A stretch of DNA of 64,000 nucleotides from Corticium candelabrum (GCF_963422355.1 NC_085096.1:8069378-8133377); one strand, 5' to 3'; shown: positions 45,295 to 57,130, counted from the stretch's first letter. A program made the numbers and translations. The notes: generated by a model not told the origin, from the sequence alone.

Positions 45295-45768
45295 TCAATT
45301 TTTAAATATTTTAGATTGGTTAAAAATTAAAAAGTACATCGTGTATTTCAATTTTTGGACAAAGTTTTATCCAAATATTAAAAATTGCAAAATTGAAAAT
45401 TGATTTATTACATACAAGAAAATCAAAAATAGAATATTGAAACAACAGCTGCACTTTCCGGCCAAGCATATTCTATCTAGTCTTCAGTGACAGCACCTAT
45501 ACATGATAAAGCAATTTGATGATTGGCACTGTCTCCTTCAAGGTGTACACGCAAGGTGACAATCTCAAGTAACAGGCTGATAAATAGGGATTAGCAGTAA
45601 TGATCTAGGATTCTTTAGGCAAGCGAATTATTTTGTTCAGCTGATGTGACGTCTCGAATTTGTTGATTGTACACACTTGCGCTAGTAGAGGGATTCAGTT
45701 TGTAACACACTTGCAGGTATAGAAAAGGTGCACCTGAACTTGCACCAAAGGGATTAGAATTGTTGCAC
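45295..45768. other. Non-coding flank 5' of right Harbinger copy
   Basis: Mirror of 5425-5900; no gene. Confidence 0.5.
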
Positions 45769-45950
45769 AGGTTTAACAGCAGACTTAGTGTTGTAGACGC
45801 GATAGTTTACCAGCAGACTTAGTGTTGTGGACGCGATAGTTTACCAGCAGACTTAGTGCGGTAGACAGGATACTTTAACAGCAGACTTAGTGTTTTAGAC
45901 GCGATACTTTTACCAGCAGACTTAGTGTTGTAGACGCGATACTTTAAAGT
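45769..45950. repeat. 34-bp minisatellite, outer end of right arm
   Basis: Five tandem units of CAGCAGACTTAGTGTTGTAGACGCGATACTTTAAC type, the reverse complement of 5325-5424. Confidence 0.85.
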
Positions 45951-46297
45951 TCGAAAAGAAAAATTGTTGCTTTAGCTCTAAACTCACGCGGTTAACAAAC
46001 GCCAATGCATCAAAAGCGAACCAAATTGACGCCGCGGTAGGTGATGACGTTATTGGTGCCACGCCCTGTGAAAAGGTCTATTATAAAATCTTTATAAAAT
46101 CAGAACTGACAGAAAGCGTGTGTAAAAAATTATCTAAATTCAGTGAATTGTGTCTAGATCAACTGGTAGCAAACTTGTTGTGTAAGCGTGTAGAGTGTTA
46201 TAGTATAACACTTGGCCGGAACCAGAGACGTCAACCTGAGTCCTGGAATGGGACCCTTCCACACGTTTTGCTTCATATCTCGTCTCACTGCAACTGA
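45926..46297 (+). other. Open frame without ATG upstream of copy B
   Basis: 123 open codons between TAG (45923) and TGA (46295) with no in-frame Met. They include VGDDVIGATPCEKVYYKIFI and LCLDQLVANLLCKRVECYSI. It lies about 320 bp ahead of the second nuclease-kinase gene and is not present ahead of copy A. It could be an internal exon supplying the missing N-terminal domain, or chance. No family recognised. Confidence 0.25.
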
Positions 46298-46620
46298 AAA
46301 ATCATGAATTTGGTAACATGGTAACCTGGATGTACCAAAAACGTGTTCGCTGCGATACGAGATTCAGCCGCTAGATAGATAATTGTAACCGAATTTTGAA
46401 TTTTCGAAAATTCTCATCTGCGTAGTTGCCGTTATCCAAATCGTAGAATGCCAAAAACGACGTGAACTAGTCGAAACCAACCTGCTGGACAACATTGTTC
46501 AATAGCGCGTTCTTACGACATCCGGGAAATTTTAGCGGGAAATTTGAAATACATGACAGCATGCCGGCCTTAACCACATCCGGGCCCTATTTGCACTACA
46601 AGTTGTAGGCTGAACAAGAC

Positions 46621-47901
46621 ATGGCTGAACACTTGTCATTCACTTCTCATTCACTTTGCAGGGAGACTAGCCCCAAGCGCAAGAGGAGTACCCCTTCAAG
46701 CAATGCGGGAGATTCAGACTCCCTACGCAAAGAGGGTTGGCTGCACCGGCATTTACCCAAGTCCGCGCTTGTGTTGTTTGAGAAAGCCATGAATGCAGTA
46801 CCAGTACCTCAAACCAAAAAGATGGCGGCCTCCGCTAGAAAGTTTGCTCATATCTGTTTACACCGTGCTGTTGATGAGCCGTTTCTTGCAGATGGCCTGA
46901 AGACTATGCTGAAAGGATTGAGTTCTGACTTCGTGGTATCGAGAGAAATGCAAACGGACAGCGGAAGAGCAGATATTGTAGTTCAAGTAGGACAGAGAAT
47001 AGTGTTAATTGCCGAAGTGAAGAGTGCAATAGCTACGAAAGAACCGCTTGCACGAGCCATGCAATATTTCTGCCAATTCAAGGAGGGTTGTTCAAAGGAG
47101 GATTTGTGTTCCAGCCTTGTTGTTACACTTAGACCACCACTTATAGTGGTCTATGGAGCTGTCAGTGTGGGTCAATCCAGTGACCATGTGTTGTTCAGTA
47201 AACTGGAGAGTTCGTTTATATCTGACGAAACTGATGATATTGACAAGCTTGCTCAGACGTTGGGAAGAATTAAAGCAGTTGCGACAGAGCTGGCTACGAG
47301 TTCAGCAAGCATGAGGGAAGTACAGGTGACCTCTGACCTAGTCCTAAAAAATATTGCAACGCATGAAACATGCAACCTGAGACCCACAGTTTTTACAGCT
47401 ACATGCCAAGGAAGACAAGTTCTACTAAAGCTGTGCAAGACTGGTTATGGTGAAGAGGTGCATAGATTTATGCATAAGCTGAAGTTTGCTCCTGAACTCA
47501 TCTACTGTCAAGAAACGAAGGATTTGACTGTTGTTGTCATGGAGCTGGTTCCTAATGCTAAGAATCTGGCAGAGTATCTTAAAATAACTCATGGCCAAGG
47601 TCATGACTATGGCTGGATCAAGAGCGAGCTGCAGAAGATTGGCCAAACACTGTCTGATAAAGTATTTGTACATGGAGACTTGAGGGCGCCAAATTTTCTG
47701 ATTGCACAGGATTTTATGGAGAAGCCTAAGGCTGTCTGCCTAGTTGATTATGACTGGGCTGGAAAGGGGGATGGTACCAGACGTTATCCATTAGACTTGA
47801 ATGAGGAACTTTATGGAGAAGGTGGTGTACTTGGAGGTGGACCAATAGTACTAGAGCACGACGAGATACTACTCCAACGATTGCTGGACTTTATTGGCTA
47901 G
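46621..47901 (+). CDS. Crinkler-like PD-(D/E)XK nuclease-protein kinase fusion, copy B
   Basis: Intact 426-residue ORF differing from copy A only at residue 2 (Ala instead of Thr) and by one synonymous base at 47073. It has the same GRADIV...AEVKS nuclease motif (Asp118, Glu132, Lys134) and kinase loop VHGDLRAPN/DYDWAGK (Asp353, Asn358, Asp376/378). It has about 600 bp of private upstream DNA, including an ATG-less open frame and extra CATCCGGG-type motifs, so its promoter or first exon could differ from copy A. The poly(A) signal is at 47992. Two intact identical copies suggest recent spread or gene conversion, or selection to keep the protein. Confidence 0.82.
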   Translation: MAEHLSFTSHSLCRETSPKRKRSTPSSNAGDSDSLRKEGWLHRHLPKSALVLFEKAMNAVPVPQTKKMAASARKFAHICLHRAVDEPFLADGLKTMLKGLSSDFVVSREMQTDSGRADIVVQVGQRIVLIAEVKSAIATKEPLARAMQYFCQFKEGCSKEDLCSSLVVTLRPPLIVVYGAVSVGQSSDHVLFSKLESSFISDETDDIDKLAQTLGRIKAVATELATSSASMREVQVTSDLVLKNIATHETCNLRPTVFTATCQGRQVLLKLCKTGYGEEVHRFMHKLKFAPELIYCQETKDLTVVVMELVPNAKNLAEYLKITHGQGHDYGWIKSELQKIGQTLSDKVFVHGDLRAPNFLIAQDFMEKPKAVCLVDYDWAGKGDGTRRYPLDLNEELYGEGGVLGGGPIVLEHDEILLQRLLDFIG

Positions 47902-47993
47902 GGTAGGTTGATTTGCGCATGATGGTTGAGAATGTTTTCTGTGTAACTGCTGGTCTAGTGCACGTATTTATCTGGTGTTGAAGCACTTGGAAA

Positions 47994-48673
47994 TAAATTA
48001 ACATACATTTGTATCACAATTTCTGTAATGTCCACAATCGATGTCCGACAAGCGGTGACATATTTCTAGTTGAAATAACAGCAAGATTACTCCACAATGC
48101 TACAGTTGTTTACAAAGATTGATACAGTTACGCAATGTCTTTTAATAGGACAACAAGGTGCGTGTTAATATTAGTAGTGAACATCACTACTATTTGTCAT
48201 AAATTAACATCGATTTGTGTCACCATTTCTGTGATGCCCGACAAGGGGTGACATATTTCTAGTTTAAATAACAACATGATTACTCCACAATGCTACAGTT
48301 GTTTACAAAGATTGATACTGTTAGTTAAAGGAGATTGCGTAACTGTATCAATCTTTGTGAACAACTGTCATATTGTAGAGTAATCTTGTTGTAATTATAA
48401 CAAGAAATATGCCACCGCTTGTCGCACATCACAGAAATGGTGACACAAATCGATGTTAATTTATGACAAATAGTAGTGATGTTCACTACTAATATTAACA
48501 CTCATCTTGTTGTCCTATTAAAGGAGTACTCTTGTTGTAACTATAACAAGAAATATGCCACAGCTTGTCGGACATCACAGAAATGGTGACACAAATCGAT
48601 GTTAATTTATTGCAAATAGTAGTGATGTTCACTACTGATATTAATGCTCACATTGTTGTCCTATTAAAAGAGA
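47994..48673. repeat. Foldback repeat B
   Basis: Copy of the foldback at 4066-4745, starting at the poly(A) signal of gene copy B; same inverted 190-bp units. Confidence 0.8.
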
Positions 48674-49284
48674 TTTCCTAACTGTAGAAGTGATACTTTA
48701 ACAGCAAACTTAGTGTTGTAGATGTGATACTTTAACTCAATTAAGTATATCACAGCTCACCTGCCATTGCCCTAAGTGATAAGCCCATTAGCTTTATTTA
48801 GCACAAATTACTCAACACAATAAGTGCACAACCGTGATAATTGAACTGTAAATCACCACTCAGATAACCATCTCCTGGATACAGTACAGGTATTGTTGCT
48901 GAAGAAAATAGTGGATCTGACTATAGGTGTAAGAATTAATTAATCAACAAGAACAAGGCGCTCGATTAATTCAACAGAAACTCTCTCCATGTTCATCATG
49001 TGCTAATTATTACCTTTTGAAATAATTGTCTTTTAATTAAAACCAACCCCTGATAGCATGCTATATGTACACTTGTGCTACAACCCTAATTGCTTTGTAT
49101 ACACCCACAAGTCTGTTACAACCAATCCATCCAGTGAACTCTATAGACGTCGAAATTACGTCTCATCAACTAAACAAGAATTTTCATCCCTAGCTAGAGA
49201 ATCCTAAAGATGGTTACTGCATAGTTATTAACTGCTATTTCATCAGCAGTAGGTGATAGCTATTTGAGCTGTTTGTCTGTCAAT

Positions 49285-49530
49285 TGTCACCTAAAGTGTA
49301 CACCTTGAATGAGACAGTGCCAATCATCAAATTGCTTTATCATGTATAGGTGCTGTCACTGAGTGCAGCTGTCATTTCAATTTTGTATTTGATTTCTTGT
49401 ATGTAGTAAATCAATTATCTATTTGTAATTTTCAATGTTTGGATAAAAATTTGTCCAAAAATTAAAATGCATGAAGTACTTTTTAATTTCTAACCAAACT
49501 AAAAAATTTAAAAATTGAATGGCCGGAAAG
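49285..49530 (+). repeat. Third, diverged copy of the Harbinger 5' flank
   Basis: Matches 5635-5905 (CAGTGCCAATCATCAAATTG, TTTGGATAAAA-TTTGTCC, AAAAATTGAATGGCC) in direct orientation but lacks the minisatellite and transposase. Shows that the sequence after the duplicated unit was once shared further than 5323/49251. Confidence 0.7.
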
Positions 49531-51513
49531 TGCACTGACCCTGCTGGTTATTACTTTATCATCAAGATATTGACAGAGGCGTATCGTTACCTAGTAAAGC
49601 TCCAAATGTATCTTTCTGGGGAAGTAAAATTGAAAAGGAGTGAACAGAAGATAGCAAGGAGCACAGCTCTTGAACTCTGCTGCAGCTGGAACAAGCGACG
49701 TCCACTGGCGATAGACCTACGCCTTCTATGAATACAATATCCTCTCGTAAAAGTCCTGCTAATCTCTTGATTAGACTGTTGTAAGGCCATAGAGAAGAAA
49801 ACGCCTGCAGCGTGACCTCTGTCCATTTCGATGTAGCGCGAGATATGGCAATCTCTCAAAAACTAACGCACGCTAAAATCACGCCCATCTGGCCCGCTTT
49901 ATCAAATGTGTCGTGTAAACGTGGGCTGGAATACTGGGCTGGCACGGGCTGGCACGGCTCGGCTCGGCTCGGCTCGCTATGCGTGCTCGTGTAAACACGG
50001 TATTAGTGAAGTAAGTGTGTGAAAGTAGGCGCGGTGAGTCCAGACTCACGGGAGGCTACGTGTCATACGGGAACCGGACACTGCTAGACTCACGTGAGTC
50101 TGGGGACGAGGCTAAGTAGTAGTGCTGTACACTAGAGTAAGGTGCATACCAAGAGAGCAACACATATACGGTACAGCAACCAAAGCCGCCATTTTGCTGG
50201 TAACGGTGTACTTGAGCAGATGGGATGACAGGACACACATTGACGGTAGAAATCGACACACTACCCATGTAGCGCTCGGTGCAGGGAACGTGTAAGTTGG
50301 ATTTGGTGCAAATGCAATCAGAATTTAGAGAGAAACGCTAGCGGTAGAAGAGCAGCTTCAATCAGCCTAATGCCTTCGATCGCTGGAAGCGTTGCGGAGG
50401 GCGACGACAGGTGTACTGTCTTACACAGGGCTGGTGTGGGCATGTATTCGAATGAACTGGAAGGGTAGCGTTCGCATCATCGAGAAGGGACCATGCACTG
50501 CAATGACAAATTTGAGTAGCCATGGACATGCTCCATTGCAAGCACAGAGGTTTGGTATAGAAATCAACTTTCTAGCATAAATGGTTAATACCGCTCTTAC
50601 AGAAGAACTGAACGCAAACTCAACTCTACATACCAACGCTACTGCGTTGGTGGTAACACAAGGACCCTGAGCCAGCACAAACTAGTTTGGCAAAAATTAC
50701 CATGCAGTACAGCTCAGCATGGCCTACTTCTACACGACACTTCAACCATAGTTGACCAAGAATGATGTGAGTACAGAAGCTACTGTAGTGTAAAGTAGGC
50801 TGTTAGTCACTACTGTAAATCAACAAAATTTCGTAAGCATCTAACTTTCGTAAATTTCACAAGCGATCTCAGATTTACTAAAGTTAAACGCTTAGGCCGT
50901 GTTTCCACTAGCTGCACCTTAAACTAGTTTAGCTTAAATGGGTTTAAGAACTAAACCAGTTCAAGAAAGCGACTGTTTCCACTAGGAACTTGCACTAGGA
51001 ACTAGGGACATCTCCCCTAGCTTTCCCCTCACATCTATCAAGTCAAGTGACTAGCTGTATGTTGCAAATTTCTCTCTGAGCGATAGCAGTAAGGAAAAGA
51101 AAGGCGATGACGACATGAATGAGTACACGTACACTAGTGCTGTACACTAAACACGTGTAGAGTGAGACGACTCACATACAAAATAAAATAAGCTCACATG
51201 TTATTCATCTAACCTACACAATTTCATCCAACCTTTTCTTTGATGCCGTTCTTTACCGTGTGACAGAGACACGGCGCGTAAAAGTTGTTGCAACTTTGCT
51301 GTAACGCACGTTAGCCACTGGTTCGTAGAGACTCTGGATTGGAGTTGTGCTCTATGAATAGCGTTATTCAATCGAATTCCTTACTCGCTCGTCAAGTTTT
51401 GCATAACTGATACCTATCCCTGAATTTTTTAGTAACTACATGCACTTGTACGTGTACAGTAGGACAAAGTTTGTTTTGTGACGTATCGTTTCCTTTTTAG
51501 CGTGCGCTACAAT
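49531..51513. other. Intergenic region upstream of CCDC25
   Basis: No supportable gene. Contains a GGCTGGCAC/GGCTC short repeat at 49938-49975 between GTGTAAAC words, and a GGCCGTGTTTCCACTAGCTG motif near 50893 with partly inverted partners to 51000, like the end of a miniature transposon. The last few hundred bases should contain the CCDC25 promoter. Confidence 0.4.
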
Positions 51514-51668
51514 ATGGTACTCTACTTTACCTCAAATTCCACCTCTCCGCCCGTGGTAATCTACACGGGTGAAGATAAGCACGTGAACGAAGACCTTCTA
51601 AAGTATGGATTTCCTGAAGACTTTTGGTTCCACGTAGATAAACTGTCTTCAGCTCATGTTTACCTCAG
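51514..51668 (+). CDS. CCDC25: CCDC25 exon 1
   Basis: ATG opens [19 protein letters not shown], followed by [20 protein letters not shown] and SAHVYLR. This is the N-terminal half of the NFACT-R_1 (DUF814) domain of CCDC25, whose human counterpart has the same [15 protein letters not shown] string. 155 nt end at CAG|GTGGAA, splitting an Arg codon after two bases. Joined to exon 2 (54794) the protein is 212 residues, close to the 208 of human CCDC25. In mammals the protein is reported as a membrane sensor of extracellular DNA; its conserved role is probably linked to nucleic acid or ribosome-associated binding. Confidence 0.95.
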
Positions 51669-51687
51669 GTGGAAAGTTCACTCTGTT

Positions 51688-51720
<33 letters not shown>

Positions 51721-51775
51721 AGTGTTGGTGGTGGTGGTGGTGGTGGTGGTGGTGTGTGTGTGTGTGCATGTGTGT
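51688..51775. repeat. (GTT)n(GGT)n(GT)n compound microsatellite
   Basis: Eleven GTT triplets, then GGT triplets, then GT dinucleotides, 20 bp inside the intron donor. Confidence 0.9.
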
Positions 51776-52589
51776 CACTCAAGCTGGCTGGCTTGTTTGC
51801 GCTAACTTAATTAACAGGCCTTGGAGAAGCAAACCTAAAGTGCTACAGCCAAACTCAAGCTAGAAAGCGAGGTCATTCCACCGGACCCTGATTGATTACA
51901 TTTCGCAGGTCCACTTACAAGTGGCATGATAATATAAGCACAGCTGGACACCATAAGAATATTCTGAAGAATATTATTGAGAGTAGCTGAAGAAGAAGCT
52001 TATCAGTATCTCTCAGCATGCAGGGTGGGCTGTTCTGTTTTTTTGGGTGAGTGCAACCAAACCCGTAGACAGAGAATTGGATTATGGGCGCCATTTTGTG
52101 TCCAACCAATGGTAGAAAAAATTCTTGTATAAATTGTACGAACATCGACAAAGCTTGAAGTTAATGGAAGTTATTACTATACATATGAACAACACTTTCC
52201 CTAATTTTTGACAGACTTTACATGTACGTTGAGTAATTTTTAACAATGGCTTTGTATAATCCCAATGACGATAGGGTTAGAGTGCAATTGTCATTTTGAA
52301 AGATCTCACGTTGCTTTCCTTGGTACTTGAAAAACTAAGTGATGACATCAACAGGAAGTGAAACTCGTGAAACTTTGAGATTTTTCGCGGTGAGTGCTGC
52401 CTTTGAGTTCGGACTGTCTCAGTAGTTAGGCTTTCCCAGATGTTGCAAGCGTAGCCAGACTGAGATTACGCAGGAGCACAGGGACACCTTTACAGTTGTT
52501 TCTTTATTTTTGGCTTATAATGTATTAATTAGAAGCTATACTAAAGTTTTACATTTAGTACAATACATTTGCTGCTTGTTCAACTTCAT

Positions 52590-54200
52590 TATGGGATCAT
52601 AGCGTACACAGATCTACGGGGAAACGGAGTGGGAAAGATGGGATAAATACACATGCGCATGTCTATACACAGTGCGAATTCAACTTGTGCAATGGTATTT
52701 ATGGTCGCAGAATTTGCATGATTTAGATCACCGCACAAATTTCTGGTTTTACTGTACTTGGGGGACACATGTGGGTGACAATGCAAAGTATACTTCTGAT
52801 AGGTTTATGCAGGAGCTTGTTCATGCATTGGGAGATGTTGTCAGAGAAACACGCTACTGAAGGCAGTACATTTTCCTGCTGTTGCAATCGTTATTAATGA
52901 AATAACTGATATTTCTGTCTTCATTTACTTAATACTTTCTTCATGGGGAAGCTAGAATGGATTTTTTGCTGTTGTCGATCTGGTTGATGGAAGAACAGTT
53001 GCGATTAAGAATGGTATCTTGCAGTTTTGTAAAACATTTGATTTGAAAATTTAATTTGCACTTGGCGGTGATGGTGCTAGTGTTATGCAGGAAAGTAAGG
53101 GCGACTGACGTTGCTCAACTCTTAAAAGCCCAAGTGCCCTACCTTGTCACACACCACTGTGTTGCTCACAGGCTGGCATTGACTTGTGGACAGGCTTCAA
53201 ATGAAATTCCATACAATGATACCCTTGCCCAGCTTTACCATTATTAAAATTCTCCTTTTTGGAATGGCTAGTCTAATATTTATGGGAATACAAGACGTTC
53301 TCCATGACCCTCAATTGAAATTACTCAGGTAAAGGATGTCAAATGGCTATACCATGACAAGATTGTAACCTATCTACGTCAATCTTTATGTTCTGTCTTG
53401 AAAACATTGGAAAGAGAGGCAAATGAACGAGCAAATGCACAAGCTGAAGGCTTGGCCATGTTTATCAAGAATTTAAACTTTGTTGCATCCCTCTACTTTC
53501 TTTCTGATATATTGCCACCTCTGGCAAATTTATCACACGCGCCTCAAAGAGTAAACATTAACTTGTCTTCTCAACTGTTAAGCCATCAAAGGGAATGAAA
53601 TCAACAATAGAATCTCTTACATCAGAGCAGGGACTTCATCAGATATGGAGAGTTTGGTCAAGTATGGATTTGATAGCATAAGTGAACAGAAGATGAAGAA
53701 ATTTCACAGTTAGATTTACAAACCATTTAAGAACAACACTATCTCGGAACTTGGATTTGAGATTTGCTGATATAGCTTTACTGGAGACGTTTAACATATT
53801 TGATCCTTCAGAGGGAAGAGGAACCTCAGTCAGTTCTTAATGCTAAACTAGCTAAGCTGTCTGGTCAGTACGGCTCACGTAAGGTGGGAGACTCAATCCA
53901 GTCTTTTCATGTGTAAAGCAGTGTTTTTCGGCATCTGTACTCAGCACTCCACAGTTTGAAGAGCCACATTGTACATGACTTAATTAATGTTTTAAGTTAA
54001 CTACCCATCAACAGCACAGATTCATTTCCAAACCTCCAAACTATGTCGACTGCAGACTGTGAAAGGGGATTTTCTGCATTAAGAATCAAAGCTGACCTAC
54101 ACAATTGCTTCAGGTGCAAGACAGTTTGAATGCTCTTATGATGATATCTACAGAAGAACATGTCAACCCTGATGGATTTTTTCTACTGAGAGAGCTTGTG
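52590..54200 (+). pseudogene. Decayed hAT transposase in CCDC25 intron
   Basis: Scattered frames keep hAT landmarks in order: YTSDRFMQELVHALGDVVRE (about 52800), LGGDGASVMQESKG (about 53065), THHCVAHRLALTCG (about 53155), KTLEREANERANAQAEGLAM (about 53400) and ADCERGFSALRIKADLHN (about 54050, the dimerisation region). Many stops and shifts occur. It resembles ZNF862-type hAT proteins and is a different lineage from the element at 18166-21191. No TIRs found. Confidence 0.72.
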
Positions 54201-54793
54201 CTATAGGGTCAAGGTGGAGGAGGAACACACGGATTGAAAGTAAACCACTATTGCTAACCTACTATTACAACAGTGCTGTGATGTAATATATTACTGTTAC
54301 TGCTTAGTGTTAGTGTTGCTCGAGTAAGACCGTTGGTCGTGTGATTGACATTAGTGGAAAACTAAATGGTTTCTAGTACTAAAAGCAAGTGATATCATTC
54401 AATTTCCACTCTTTTTTGTATTCTGGGGAGAACACTGAGCTTATTGCCAGAGTTACCTAAAACTAACAATCAGAATTAAGAAGTTTTAATCTAAAATGAA
54501 TCATCTTGGAATATTCACATACCTTGAACATTTTGGAGTTTGTATGGAAGATTGGAAACATCCCCCGGCATTTCTCTACCATATGACTGGCGTATGACTG
54601 CCACATTTCTTGCTATTGTATAACAATTACATATTTTGTCACATTCATTAATATTAGCACTTGTACATAGCTGTCAGATCCAGCACATTTGATTAAAATT
54701 ACTTATCTCTAATTGATCTCTCCATCTGTCTGTTTATAAAAATGGCCACTGTGCCGTACATGTCATCACAATGTTGCTGTATTTCATTATCAG

Positions 54794-55277
54794 GATGCCA
54801 ACTCGGATGGGCATAGATGACATTCCAGAAGGTGTTATCATGGATTGTGCCCAGTTAGTCAAGGCAAACAGCATCGAGGGCTCAAAGCTATCCACCACTG
54901 ACGTGAAGTACACTCCTTGGTCAAATCTTAAGAAGACTGGGGACATGGAGGTTGGGCAAGTTGGTTTCCATGACAACAGGTTGGTGAGGACAATTACAGT
55001 AAAGAAGAATGCAGAGATTATAAGGCGGCTGAACAAAACAAAGAAACAACTTCAACCAGATCTCGCAGCAGAAAGGGAACAGAGAGATAGGAAAGAACGT
55101 GTCAAGCTAAGAGATGAACAACGAGAAAGAAAGAAGAAAGAGAAAGAAGAAATGGACGAGAGAAAGAGGCAAGGAGAGTTGAGGAAGTATAGCTCATTGA
55201 TGCAGCCTGAGAAGATGCAAAGTAATGAGTATAAACAGAACAGGAGTTTGGCTGAAATTGATGATGATTTTATGTAA
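54794..55277 (+). CDS. CCDC25: CCDC25 exon 2
   Basis: Acceptor TTTCATTATCAG; the exon completes Arg52 and continues IDDIPEGVIMDCAQLVKANS, YTPWSNLKKTGDMEVGQVGF, then a long charged coiled coil (about residues 130-185, RKERVKLRDEQRERKKKEKE) and a conserved YSSLM motif. It ends DDDFM and stop. The domain order, the YTPWSNLKK string and the coiled coil are diagnostic of CCDC25. Length fits and no defect is visible. The gene is compact apart from the transposon-filled intron. Confidence 0.96.
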
Positions 55278-55765
<488 letters not shown>

Positions 55766-55872
55766 AGATAATAGACAAACATGCATTTAGTCAGAGTAAA
55801 ATAAACAGACAAACAGAGAATAGAAAAACATGTAGACAGACGGATGACAAGAAAGCAAACGAAGAAAAAAGT

Positions 55873-55873
<1 letters not shown>

Positions 55874-55953
<80 letters not shown>
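55874..55953. repeat. (AC)n microsatellite
   Basis: About 80 bp of pure AC dinucleotide. Confidence 0.97.
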
Positions 55954-55955
<2 letters not shown>

Positions 55956-55974
55956 GACAAAAAATGAACAAATG

Positions 55975-56399
55975 TTAAGCCCTCCACGTCTTTCGACTTC
56001 GACCTTGAGGTCAGTTGCGGAGATAGCTTCCCCTGCCTCTAGAGACGGGCCCTCCATGCGCTACGTGGAGTCTTGGGGCCAGCGCTACAATCCACCTGTA
56101 GCTTGGCCAGAGTCATCTAGGGGCACCGACAATGGCGCAGCTCTGGGACTGGACACCAAGGCCCACCCGTACCCGTCTGCTGCATGATGTTGCTGCCAAG
56201 CCAGCGGTCTTGTCCACCCCAGTCAATGACCAGGTACTCATTTATACTCCTGAGTCGAGAGAAGCAAGTGTGGGTGAGTTTCTTGCTCAAGGAAACTGCA
56301 ACAGTGTCGTCTCCACCAGGATCGAACCTTCAACGCTCTTCACGGAATATAAGATCCCGGATGTCATCACCAACGCTCTACCATCTGCTCCACCGCGCT
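55975..56399 (-). mobile_element. tRNA-derived SINE-like element
   Basis: On the minus strand the 5' end (from 56399) reads GTAGCGCGGTGGAGCAGATG with an A-box-like segment. About 50 nt later comes GGTTCGATCCTGG, a good pol III B box. A body follows with CCTTGAGCAAGAAACTCACC and ATAAATGAGTACCTGGTCAT, which resembles the conserved central domain shared by many marine-invertebrate SINEs. The upstream (CA)n run at 56401 flanks it. The boundary at the 55975 side is approximate. Confidence 0.55.
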
Positions 56400-56578
<179 letters not shown>

Positions 56579-57057
56579 ACTGACACTGATACCTATAAGT
56601 GAAACAGAAACTAGCAACACTCTCAAAGTCCGATTTGAATGAACCTTCTAAGCATTCCTGCAAATGGTCAGGAGCATATATGCTCCTTGTGAGAACAATA
56701 AAAGATGGCTATCATGTGTCACTATGCCCCTCCATGATGGGCAAGTGGGGTCTTTACCCCCATCTGGGCGCCCACCAACCCGGCAGGTGAGCCCAGCGGG
56801 GTACATGTGTTCAGTGTAGTTCATACGGCGATCAATGACTAGCCAATTCGATATAGATTGCAGGCATTACGGTGACCGCGAACTCGTGGACAGCACGCCT
56901 AGTGGATATCAACGACCACCAGGAAAGCACTGAACGTCATCGTCAACGGACCGTTCGCCAGACCACAGACACTCCCCAACGACTGAAACGAGTCATAGTC
57001 TCATGGATAAAGCTAGAGAAACATGAGAAAGACAGACAAGTTTCATAATTTACTATC
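56579..57057. other. Non-coding stretch
   Basis: No gene. GGGGTCTTTACCCCCATCTGGGCGCCCA (about 56747) contains short palindromes. Part may be the body of the tRNA-like element that starts at 57130 on the minus strand. Confidence 0.35.
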
Positions 57058-57130
57058 GTCACTGGGGTTTGAACCCCCAAATCATGGAGTGGTAGCCATT
57101 GTCGCTAACCACTAAGCCACGGCGATGACT
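57058..57130 (-). repeat. tRNA-like SINE head
   Basis: Minus strand: GCCGTGGCTTAGTGGTTAGC contains a perfect A box and GGGGGTTCAAACCCC a perfect B box, spaced as in a tRNA. Acceptor-stem pairing is imperfect (at least one mismatch) and the T arm does not fold canonically in register. It is more likely a tRNA-derived SINE promoter than a functional tRNA. Confidence 0.5.

Larger units (their letters stand above)
38812..45950 (-). repeat. Right arm of about 7.5-kb inverted repeat
   Basis: Mirror image of 5325-12985. Order from inside out: gypsy relic, helicase scrap, exon-like segment, palindromic element, Myb-like gene, Harbinger transposase, minisatellite. The inner edge is truncated at the start of gag, so the PBS and LTR remnant seen in the left arm are missing. 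Confidence 0.85.
46568..49251 (+). repeat. Subtelomeric duplication unit, copy B
   Basis: Direct copy of 2640-5323 at a constant 43,928-bp offset with no net indel and only two internal substitutions seen. The two units flank the whole inverted-repeat region in direct orientation. Confidence 0.95.
51669..54793 (+). other. CCDC25 intron with transposon debris
   Basis: 3,125-bp GT-AG intron (GTGGAA ... TTTCATTATCAG). It holds a compound microsatellite near its 5' end and a decayed hAT transposase in the sense direction. Confidence 0.88.

Noticed and set aside
57058-57130. A functional tRNA gene on the minus strand
   Set aside because: A and B boxes are good, but the acceptor stem and T arm do not pair properly; a SINE head fits better.
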